Assembly: GCA_030146905.1 (NCBI GenBank)
Contig: JASLAV010000634.1
Coordinates: 1 to 11,393 of the forward strand
From: Lentzea sp.
GTDB lineage: Bacteria; Actinomycetota; Actinomycetes; Mycobacteriales; Pseudonocardiaceae
Direction of reading: 5' to 3'
DNA length: 11,393 nt
The notes beneath the pieces were generated by a model. The model was not told the DNA's origin, searched no databases, and saw nothing but the letters and a program-made list of their open reading frames with translations. The position numbers were made by a program, and so were the translations under genes. Positions 6,679 through 11,393 of this stretch are shown here, piece after piece. The first letter of the stretch is position 1. Each line of letters opens with the position of its first letter.

Positions 6679-7500
6679 ATGTTCACCATCGGAGACTTCG
6701 CCCATCTGGGGCGGGTGTCGGTGCGGATGCTGCGCCACTACGACGCGGTCGGGTTGCTCCCGCCCGCCCACGTGGACCCGTCGAGCGGCTACCGCTTCTA
6801 CACCGCCGCCCAGCTGCAACGACTCAACCGCGTGGTCGCGCTGAAGGACCTCGGCCTGACGCTCGACCAGGTCCGCGTCGTGCTCGACGAGGAACTCCCG
6901 GTCGAGCAGCTGCACGGCATGCTGTCGTTGCGGCGAGCCGAGCTGCGTCAGCGGATCGTCGCGGACTCCTCCCGCCTGCGCCGGGTCGAGGCACGTCTCC
7001 GCGCCATCGAAAGAGAGGGCGCCATGCCCACCGACGAGATCGTCGTCAAGGCCGTTCCCGCCATCCGCGTCGCGCGCCTGAGCGCCACCGCCGCGTCCTA
7101 CGAGCCGGAGGACATCGGCCCGGTCATCCAGCCGCTCTACCCGGAGCTGTTCGACCGGCTGGGACGCGCGGGCGTCACGCCGTCCGGCCACGGCATCGCC
7201 ACCTACGAGCCCGCTCCCGGCGACGAGGTGCTCGTGCACGCCGGTGTCGCGGTGGCCGTCGAACCCTCGGCCGCGTACGACTTCGAGGTCGTCGACCTGC
7301 CGGCGCTGGCGGAGGCGGCGACCGTCGTGCACCGCGGTTCGATGGACGACGTCGACGTGACCTACCAGGCCGTCGCGGCGTGGATCGAGGCGCACGGGTA
7401 CAAGCAGAACGGGTTCGCGCGGGAGGTGTACCTCAGCTACGGCGAGGGCGATCCCGCGGACTGGGTGACGGAGCTGCAGCTGGAGATCACCAAGCCGTGA
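6679..7500 (+). CDS. MerR family transcriptional regulator with GyrI-like effector domain
   Basis: A 273-residue protein. Residues 2-70 are a MerR winged helix-turn-helix: FTIGDFAHLGRVSVRMLRHY, then GLLPPAHVDPSSGYRFYT and a QLQRLNRVVALKDLGLTLDQV segment. A helical, coiled-coil-like dimer linker follows (about 75-118, with repeated RRAELRQRI / RLRRVEARLRAIE). Residues about 121-273 resemble the GyrI/BmrR small-molecule-binding fold, ending EVYLSYGEGD...WVTELQLEIT. Relatives (BmrR, TipA-type) bind drugs or lipophilic ligands and untwist a long-spacer promoter to turn on transport or resistance genes. No transporter lies nearby; the divergent RsbA-like gene is the closest possible target, along with the MerR gene itself. 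Its 3' end converges on the alarmone synthetase gene, with 19 bp between the stop codons. Family is clear; ligand is unknown. Confidence 0.94.
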   Translation: MFTIGDFAHLGRVSVRMLRHYDAVGLLPPAHVDPSSGYRFYTAAQLQRLNRVVALKDLGLTLDQVRVVLDEELPVEQLHGMLSLRRAELRQRIVADSSRLRRVEARLRAIEREGAMPTDEIVVKAVPAIRVARLSATAASYEPEDIGPVIQPLYPELFDRLGRAGVTPSGHGIATYEPAPGDEVLVHAGVAVAVEPSAAYDFEVVDLPALAEAATVVHRGSMDDVDVTYQAVAAWIEAHGYKQNGFAREVYLSYGEGDPADWVTELQLEITKP

Positions 7501-7504
7501 GGCA

Positions 7505-7516
7505 GGCGGCGCCGCC
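7505..7516. repeat. 12-bp perfect palindrome between convergent genes
   Basis: GGCGGCGCCGCC is a perfect palindrome in the 19-bp gap between the convergent MerR and alarmone synthetase stop codons. As RNA it would need to open its centre for a loop, leaving a 4-bp GC stem, and there is no U-tract. A weak two-way terminator is possible but not supported beyond position. Confidence 0.3.
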
Positions 7517-7519
7517 CGG

Positions 7520-8155
7520 TCAGTGGTCGTCGGAGTGGATGCGCCTGTGCAACGACTCCATCCGCTCGTCCAGCTGCGCCGCGATCATCGCCGACGACAT
7601 CAGCTCGTCCACGAAGTCCGCGGGCGGGCTGTCGTCGTACTTGTAGAACAGCTTGTGCTCCAGGGTCGCCCAGAAGTCCATGGCGATGGTCCGCAGCTGC
7701 ACCTCGACCTTCACGTGCTCGACCCGGTCCGACAGAAACACCGGGATCTGCACGATGAGGTGCAGGCTGCGGTACCCGTTCGGCTTCGGGGAGGCGATGT
7801 AGTCCTTGGTGCGCAGGATCTTCACGTCGTGCTGGCGCGCGAGCATGGTCCTGACCCGGTAGACGTCCGAGACGAACGGGCAGATGACCCGCACGCCCGC
7901 GATGTCGTCCAGCACCTCGCCGATCGCGTCGATGTCGAGTGGAAAACCCTTGCGGCGCAGCTTCTCCAGGATGCCTTCCGGCTTCTTCACCCGGTTGGTG
8001 ATGTGCTCGATCGGGTCGTGCCGGTGGACCGAGTCGAACTCCTCGCTCAGGATCCGGAGCTTCGTCATCAGCTCCTCGATCGCGAACTTGTAGACGAGCA
8101 GCCGCCGGTCGAGGTCGCGGAGGAGACTCAGGTCGTCGGCCAGGTCGGTCACCAC
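7520..8155 (-). CDS. Small alarmone synthetase, RelA/SpoT domain (RelQ-like GTP pyrophosphokinase)
   Basis: A protein of about 211 residues carrying only the (p)ppGpp synthetase domain, moving pyrophosphate from ATP to GTP or GDP; hydrolase and C-terminal regulatory domains are absent. Synthetase motifs are intact: RVKKPEGILEKLRRKG (substrate-binding basic stretch), DIAGVRVICPF (metal-binding Asp), KDYIASPKPNGYRSLH (nucleotide-binding signature), EVQLRTIAMDFWATLEHKL and a final YKYD. Length and motif spacing match single-domain RelQ-type SAS proteins. It is the last gene of a tight minus-strand cluster, 13 bp after the PLP enzyme. The GTG at 8155 (or the next codon, 8152) is preferred because the family homology begins soon after it; an upstream GTG at 8230 would overlap the PLP gene and add unrelated residues. 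No Shine-Dalgarno is visible; TACTCT lies just upstream. Function is well supported by motifs; start is less certain. Confidence 0.92.
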   Translation of the reverse strand: MVTDLADDLSLLRDLDRRLLVYKFAIEELMTKLRILSEEFDSVHRHDPIEHITNRVKKPEGILEKLRRKGFPLDIDAIGEVLDDIAGVRVICPFVSDVYRVRTMLARQHDVKILRTKDYIASPKPNGYRSLHLIVQIPVFLSDRVEHVKVEVQLRTIAMDFWATLEHKLFYKYDDSPPADFVDELMSSAMIAAQLDERMESLHRRIHSDDH

Positions 8156-8158
8156 ACC

Positions 8159-8164
8159 AGAGTA
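8159..8164 (-). promoter_or_regulatory. -10-like TACTCT upstream of the alarmone synthetase gene
   Basis: TACTCT on the minus strand fits TANNNT and ends 6 nt before the GTG at 8152 (3 nt before that at 8155). The gene has no Shine-Dalgarno, so a leaderless secondary transcript starting at 8152 is conceivable in addition to read-through from the operon. Weak evidence. Confidence 0.25.
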
Positions 8165-8168
8165 CTGA

Positions 8169-9149
8169 TCACGCGGATCCGAACCGCGCGACGGCTTCGG
8201 GGGCGTAGCCGTAGAAGCCGGGAAGACCACCCGTGTGGAGGAACACGACGGGCACGTCGCTGCGCGGGGCGATCTCGCGGAACTTCACGGCGGCCTTGCC
8301 GGTGTACACCGGGTCGAGGACCACGCCCTCGGTCTCGGCGAACAGCTTCAGCACGCTCCACATCTCCGGCGTCGGCACGCCGTAGCCCGGCCCGATGGTG
8401 TCGTCGGTGACGGTGAGGTGAGCGAGCTCCGGCACCGGTTTCCCGAGCAGGGCCGCCGCCTCCGCGCAGAGGGTCCGCAGCTCCTGCTCGGCGTCCGCGG
8501 CGGTGTGGGAGACGCTCGCGGCGTGGACGGTGCCCGGCCAGCCCAGCAGCTCGGTGCCGAGCGCGATGCCCGCGGCCGTGGCGCCGCTGCCGTCCGGCAC
8601 GACGATCATCGCGTCGTCGATGCCGCGGTCGTGGAGCTGGCCGACCAGCTCCACGGCGGCCGCGACGTAGCCGAGCGCGCCCCGGCCGTTCGAGCCGCCC
8701 ACCGGAAGTGTGACGGCCTTGTCGTGGTTGACCTTCTCGTAGGCCAGCGCGGCCTCGTCGGCGTCCGCGCAGACGTGCACGTTCGCGCCGAACATGTGGT
8801 CCAGCACGATGTTGCCGGACCTCTCGTACGCGTCGCCCTCCATCGGCACCTTGGCGGTGAGCACGAGTTCGCACCGCAGGCCGAGCTTCGCGCACGCGGC
8901 CGCGGTCTGGCGGCCGTGGTTGGTCTGCAGCGCGCCGAACGTGATGATCGTGTCGGCGCCGTCCTCGAGGGCCTGGCCGAGGAGGAACTCGAGTTTGCGG
9001 AGCTTGTTGCCGCCCGCGCCGAGGCCGTTGACGTCGTCGCGCTTGATCAGGACCGGTGGGCCGCCGAGCGCTGCCGCGAGCCTCGGGGCGTCGTCGAGCG
9101 GGGTCGGCCAGCTGCCCAGTGCGACTCGGGGGAACGAGCTCAGGTCCAT
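8169..9149 (-). CDS. PLP-dependent D-cysteine desulfhydrase / ACC deaminase family enzyme
   Basis: A 326-residue fold-type II PLP enzyme. PTPLDDAPRLAAALGG is the family's N-terminal motif; GAGGNKLRKLEF (44-55) holds the likely PLP lysine K49; FGALQTNHGRQTAA (71-84) is the substrate/carboxylate loop; VVPDGSGATAAGIALG is the phosphate-binding region; HTGGLPGFYGY is the conserved C-terminal motif. The family includes D-cysteine desulfhydrase (D-cysteine to pyruvate, H2S and ammonia), ACC deaminase and L-cysteate sulfo-lyase. D-cysteine desulfhydrase is the best general name, but the true substrate cannot be read from sequence. The loop that reads QSN in typical members, with a catalytic-site serine, reads QTN here (T76). 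It starts with ATG 9 bp after the Nudix stop and is followed 13 bp later by the alarmone synthetase, so the three are probably co-transcribed. Confidence 0.9.
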   Translation of the reverse strand: MDLSSFPRVALGSWPTPLDDAPRLAAALGGPPVLIKRDDVNGLGAGGNKLRKLEFLLGQALEDGADTIITFGALQTNHGRQTAAACAKLGLRCELVLTAKVPMEGDAYERSGNIVLDHMFGANVHVCADADEAALAYEKVNHDKAVTLPVGGSNGRGALGYVAAAVELVGQLHDRGIDDAMIVVPDGSGATAAGIALGTELLGWPGTVHAASVSHTAADAEQELRTLCAEAAALLGKPVPELAHLTVTDDTIGPGYGVPTPEMWSVLKLFAETEGVVLDPVYTGKAAVKFREIAPRSDVPVVFLHTGGLPGFYGYAPEAVARFGSA

Positions 9150-9158
9150 GCCCGCAGC

Positions 9159-9689
9159 TTAGATCTCGCGCCCGAACTCGGCGTACCGCGTGGTGCCGCT
9201 CTCCAGCGCGGCCACGGCGAGGGTGAGCCTGCGGTGCAGCGAGGGGTAGATCCTGGGCCTGGCCTCGTCGAGCGTCAGGTACACCACGCCTTTCAGCTCC
9301 GGGTCGCACGCCACGGCACCGTCCACGACGCCGCCGTCGAACACGAACTGGTGGCAGTCGCGCCAGACCCCGTTGCGAGGAGTCCAGTCCACGACGAGCA
9401 ACCGTCCGAGGTGGACGTCCAGGCCGAGCTCCTCGCGGATCTCGCGCAGCGCCGCCGCCTTCGGGGACTCGTCGTCCTCCGTCATGCCGCCGGGGATGTC
9501 CAGCACCGCCTTGTAGGCCGGCACCACGAACAGCACACGTCCGCCGGAATCACGGATCAGGGCGCCGCCGGCAGAGGTCTTGGTAGGGCGGCGGGACGCC
9601 ACACCCGATTCGTGCTCGAGCTCGGCAGGGCCCTCGTCGAGGACGTCGGCGGCGAATGCGGCGGGGTCTCCCGCGTGCTGGGCTGACAC
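9159..9689 (-). CDS. Nudix hydrolase
   Basis: A 176-residue protein with a perfect Nudix box at residues 68-90: G-x5-E-x7-R-E-I-R-E-E-L-G-L, which binds the metal ions used to cleave nucleoside diphosphate linked to another group. The beta-strand before it (RVLFVVPAYKAVLDIPGG) and the following VVDWTPRNGVWRDCHQFVF are typical of this fold. The N-terminal 33 residues are acidic and not part of the domain. I chose the GTG at 9689; a GTG at 9602 (residue 30) would give a 147-residue protein closer to the domain edge, and neither has a good Shine-Dalgarno. It heads the cluster with the PLP enzyme and alarmone synthetase. The substrate cannot be predicted; some Nudix proteins act on (p)ppGpp or other nucleotides, which makes the pairing with an alarmone synthetase notable but unproven. 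Confidence 0.91.
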   Translation of the reverse strand: MSAQHAGDPAAFAADVLDEGPAELEHESGVASRRPTKTSAGGALIRDSGGRVLFVVPAYKAVLDIPGGMTEDDESPKAAALREIREELGLDVHLGRLLVVDWTPRNGVWRDCHQFVFDGGVVDGAVACDPELKGVVYLTLDEARPRIYPSLHRRLTLAVAALESGTTRYAEFGREI

Positions 9690-9830
9690 CCGTCGATGAT
9701 CACACCACGGGGTGAATCGCGCATCGGCGCGTCTGCCGTTCGGCGCTGGTGAGCGGCCGTCTGACGATGACGGTCCGCGACCAAACGAAGGAGTAGTACG
9801 CTCAGCGGTGTAACTCCGTGCGATCAATCG

Positions 9831-9851
9831 CCGATGTCCAGGCAACATCGG
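9831..9851 (+). repeat. 7-bp inverted repeat in the leader of the small membrane protein gene
   Basis: CCGATGT (9831-9837) and ACATCGG (9845-9851) are perfect inverted copies separated by 7 nt. The repeat ends 1 nt before the GGAGG ribosome binding site. In mRNA it could form a stem-loop beside the start region; in DNA it could be a repressor site. The structure is seen directly; a role is inferred. Confidence 0.45.
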
Positions 9852-9852
9852 T

Positions 9853-9857
9853 GGAGG
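9853..9857 (+). promoter_or_regulatory. Strong ribosome binding site GGAGG deciding the start at 9866
   Basis: GGAGG lies 8 nt before the ATG at 9866. It favours this start over the in-frame GTG at 9818, which has no Shine-Dalgarno and would place the hairpin repeat inside the coding region. Confidence 0.65.
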
Positions 9858-9865
9858 TGACGCCA

Positions 9866-10213
9866 ATGGGGGCAACCGGTGCCGCCAAGCGCAGACATGA
9901 CGGCAGATCGGCCCCATGGTCGGTGGTCGGGCTGACTGTCGTGTTCGTCGTGGTGGCCCAGGTCCAGTTCGCCATCGCGATCGCGGAATCGGTCTGGTGG
10001 CCGGCCGTGGTCGGGGTGCTGCTGCTGGGTGCGGCGGTCGCGTTCGTCAAGACGGCGCGCAGGCTGCGGTGGGAGGACAGCGACTCGTACGAGGCGCCGC
10101 CCGAGGTGGCCAAGCCCCTCCCGTCGCACCACGAGCCGCACGTCGACGCCGACGGAAGCCTCGCCCGCGCGGTCGGCGACGTGGTCCAGGCGTCCCGGCG
10201 CTGGCGGGCCTGA
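9866..10213 (+). CDS. Small two-helix membrane protein, family not recognised
   Basis: A 115-residue protein I do not recognise. After a short basic N-terminus (AAKRRHDGRSAP) there are two hydrophobic segments, about residues 18-40 (SVVGLTVVFVVVAQVQFAIA) and 44-60 (WWPAVVGVLLLGAAVAFV). These are followed by a basic stop-transfer-like RRLRW and a hydrophilic C-terminal half ending with an amphipathic stretch (SLARAVGDVVQASRRWRA). The positive charges at both ends suggest a hairpin in the membrane with both termini in the cytoplasm. High GC third positions, a strong GGAGG site and a terminator after the stop codon support a real gene. It stands alone between divergent and convergent neighbours, so context gives no function. 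Confidence 0.75.
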   Translation: MGATGAAKRRHDGRSAPWSVVGLTVVFVVVAQVQFAIAIAESVWWPAVVGVLLLGAAVAFVKTARRLRWEDSDSYEAPPEVAKPLPSHHEPHVDADGSLARAVGDVVQASRRWRA

Positions 10214-10230
10214 CGAGCTGATGAACGGCA

Positions 10231-10255
10231 GGCCGGGCCACGAGGTGGTCCGGCC
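10231..10255. terminator. Strong hairpin terminator between convergent genes
   Basis: GGCCGGGCCAC (10231-10241) and GTGGTCCGGCC (10245-10255) pair along 11 bp with one G-U wobble around a 3-nt loop. The hairpin lies 17 bp after the small membrane protein gene and 49 bp beyond the stop codon of the opposing siderophore synthetase gene. There is no U-tract, as is common in high-GC actinomycetes. On the minus strand the wobble becomes an A-C mismatch, so it should work better for the plus-strand gene. Confidence 0.6.
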
Positions 10256-10304
10256 GCTTGGTCATGTCCGGCACTCTGTTCTCGGCGAGCCGACTGGCCG
10301 CTGC

Positions 10305-11393
10305 TCAAGTCCTGAACGGGTTCGGCAGGTGCGCCCACGCCGTCGTCGCGGGGTCCAGCCGCATCAACGTGAGCGGCTTCGCCGGCAGGGGGTCGTTGAG
10401 CAGCGCGTGCCGGTCCGGCGTGTCGGGAACGGCCTTCGCCACGACCTCCCACAGCTCGGCGTCCGGTGCGTCGAGCGCTCCGACCAGCCCGGTCATCGCG
10501 GTCGCGAAGAACGTGGCGAACGTCTTGGCGCGCAACGCCTCCGGGCTCGCGTGCAGCCGTGACGGCAGGTCGGGGCGCGGGCTGACCCTGATGTCGGCGA
10601 GGTCGCGGTAGACCACCCGGCTCGGCCTGCCGTTCACCAGTCCCACCAGCAGGTTCTGCTCGTGCGCCTCCAGCGCCACGCCGCGGGCGAGCAGCGTCAT
10701 CAACGGCGGCACGGTCAGTTCCGCGAACTCCGCGAGCCACCCGATCGGGTCATCGGGAGGCGACAGGCTCAGCGCGGCCAGCGGCAGCAGGGTCTCGCCC
10801 TCGCGTGGCACGGGTTTGTCGCGCAGGACCACGGCCAGCCGGCGGTCCGGTTCGCCGTTCGTGAGCACGGCGGCCGACGCCCGGTTGTGCTGCAGCCCGA
10901 TCCCCTCGACGACGTCGGCGAGGAAGCCGGACACGGTGGTGGCCGAGGCGATCGAGCCGGCGGAGATGTCGCGCACGGCCGACGTGATCTGGGCGCTCAC
11001 CGAGGTCTTCACGTGCCAGTCGCCCGCGGACAGGGTCCGCAGCGCCATGAGCGGGCTGGCGTCCATCGTGCCGGCGCTGGGCACTGCGAGGCGGTCGGCC
11101 TGCCACGGGTGCACCGGCAGGAGGATCCGGTCGCCGTCGGTGAGCTCGGCGGGCCAGTCGCCGAACACGACGTGGTCCTTCGCCGGGTGCAGGCGCAGCG
11201 CGACGACCGGGCGGTGCTCCGGGCCGTAGGCGAGGTGGTCTAGGGCGGTGAACCCGGTGCGGTTGCGGCAGCACGGGTGCAGCGGATGGCCGTCCACGAC
11301 GCTCTGCTCGTGCTCTTCCAGCGACCGCTCGAGGAATGGCGTCGTGATCGGGCTCGCCGTGCGCGACAGCGCCAGTCCGGCGACGCTGTGAGC
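10305..11393 (-). CDS. IucA/IucC family siderophore synthetase (NIS synthetase), N-terminus outside window
   Basis: The C-terminal 362 residues of an NRPS-independent siderophore synthetase; the start lies beyond the right edge. These enzymes adenylate a carboxylate (citrate, succinate or a hydroxamate chain) with ATP and condense it with an amine or alcohol to build siderophores for iron uptake. Key motifs are GHPLHPCCRNRTGF (ATP-binding signature, 11291-11250), LPVHPWQADR, the KTSVSAQITSAVRDIS segment matching the family's S-x-x-T-S-x-x-R region, EAHEQNLLVGLVNG (active-site His/Gln/Asn) and VVYRDLADIRV. The usual Lys of HPxxKxRxG is Arg here (CCRNR). The protein ends shortly after, at NPF, as family members do. 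It is likely part of a siderophore locus continuing to the right. It converges on the small membrane protein gene across a hairpin terminator. Confidence 0.93.
   Translation of the reverse strand, partial: AHSVAGLALSRTASPITTPFLERSLEEHEQSVVDGHPLHPCCRNRTGFTALDHLAYGPEHRPVVALRLHPAKDHVVFGDWPAELTDGDRILLPVHPWQADRLAVPSAGTMDASPLMALRTLSAGDWHVKTSVSAQITSAVRDISAGSIASATTVSGFLADVVEGIGLQHNRASAAVLTNGEPDRRLAVVLRDKPVPREGETLLPLAALSLSPPDDPIGWLAEFAELTVPPLMTLLARGVALEAHEQNLLVGLVNGRPSRVVYRDLADIRVSPRPDLPSRLHASPEALRAKTFATFFATAMTGLVGALDAPDAELWEVVAKAVPDTPDRHALLNDPLPAKPLTLMRLDPATTAWAHLPNPFRT

Larger units (their letters stand above)
9690..9865. promoter_or_regulatory. Divergent intergenic control region, Nudix gene / small membrane protein gene
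   Basis: This 176-bp gap must hold the promoters of the minus-strand Nudix operon and the plus-strand membrane protein gene. On the minus strand GATCAT (9701-9696) ends 6 nt before the GTG at 9689, a possible leaderless -10 box. On the plus strand TACGCT (9797-9802) fits TANNNT without a -35 partner. A hairpin-forming repeat and a strong Shine-Dalgarno lie at the right end and are listed separately. No short gene is supported here. Confidence 0.4.

Noticed and set aside
6564..7646. 360-codon plus-strand frame across the MerR gene
   Set aside because: Arg-rich translation in a different frame from the MerR protein, which has a clear ribosome binding site and domain motifs.
8156..8230. Longer alarmone synthetase start at GTG 8230
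   Set aside because: It would overlap the PLP gene by over 60 bp and add Pro/Ser-rich residues not seen in the family; GTG 8155/8152 fits the 13-bp spacing.
8235..9686. 483-codon open frame on the plus strand across the PLP and Nudix genes
   Set aside because: Val/Arg/His/Glu-rich low-complexity translation spanning two well-identified opposite genes, with no family resemblance; it is a high-GC shadow.
9690..9865. Extended Nudix protein starting near 9917
   Set aside because: The added residues have no domain character and would overlap the membrane protein's coding region and ribosome binding site on the other strand; the domain needs only the part from 9689 or 9602.
1..11393. CRISPR arrays, tRNA genes, insertion sequences, phage attachment sites
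   Set aside because: I looked for regularly spaced direct repeats, tRNA-like cloverleaf sequences, transposase motifs and long terminal inverted repeats, and saw none by eye.

Overview
This 11.4 kb window is chromosomal DNA of a high-GC actinomycete. Signs of this are the very high G/C at third codon positions, the frequent GTG starts, and the gene families present: large LuxR-type ATPase regulators, a DUF742 protein, a MEDS/HATPase anti-sigma-type regulator, and an IucA/IucC siderophore synthetase. A Pseudonocardiaceae member (Lentzea / Saccharothrix / Actinosynnema type) would fit, but that is a guess from gene style, not a search. I see no rRNA, tRNA, CRISPR array, insertion sequence or phage gene.

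Layout from left to right. (1) 1-4672: two large STAND/LuxR-type ATPase regulators placed head to head around a 269-bp control region. The left one (minus strand) runs off the window; the right one is complete, with a C-terminal LuxR helix-turn-helix. (2) 4626-6576, minus strand: a three-gene run, in order of transcription an RsbA-like MEDS + HATPase regulator, a DUF742 protein, and a LapA/DUF1049 two-helix membrane protein whose 3' end overlaps the LuxR gene antiparallel by 47 bp. (3) 6679-7500, plus strand: a MerR regulator with a GyrI-like effector domain, divergent from the RsbA-like gene. (4) 7520-9689, minus strand: a compact three-gene cluster, in order of transcription a Nudix hydrolase, a PLP enzyme of the D-cysteine desulfhydrase/ACC deaminase family, and a small alarmone synthetase of the RelA/SpoT fold. 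Gaps are 9 and 13 bp, so they are probably one operon. (5) 9866-10213, plus strand: an unrecognised small protein with two membrane helices, with a strong ribosome binding site and a hairpin in its leader. (6) 10305 to the right edge, minus strand: the C-terminal part of an NRPS-independent siderophore synthetase, separated from the small membrane protein by a strong hairpin terminator.

Most of the window is regulatory: two LuxR ATPases, a MerR factor, an anti-sigma-type kinase, a DUF742 adaptor and a (p)ppGpp synthetase. No complete biosynthetic pathway is present. The least ordinary groupings are the Nudix / PLP enzyme / alarmone synthetase operon and the DUF742 protein encoded next to an RsbA-like ATPase without its usual roadblock and GTPase partners. 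Several GTG-started minus-strand genes lack a Shine-Dalgarno sequence but have a -10-like hexamer 6-7 nt upstream, which suggests leaderless transcription.
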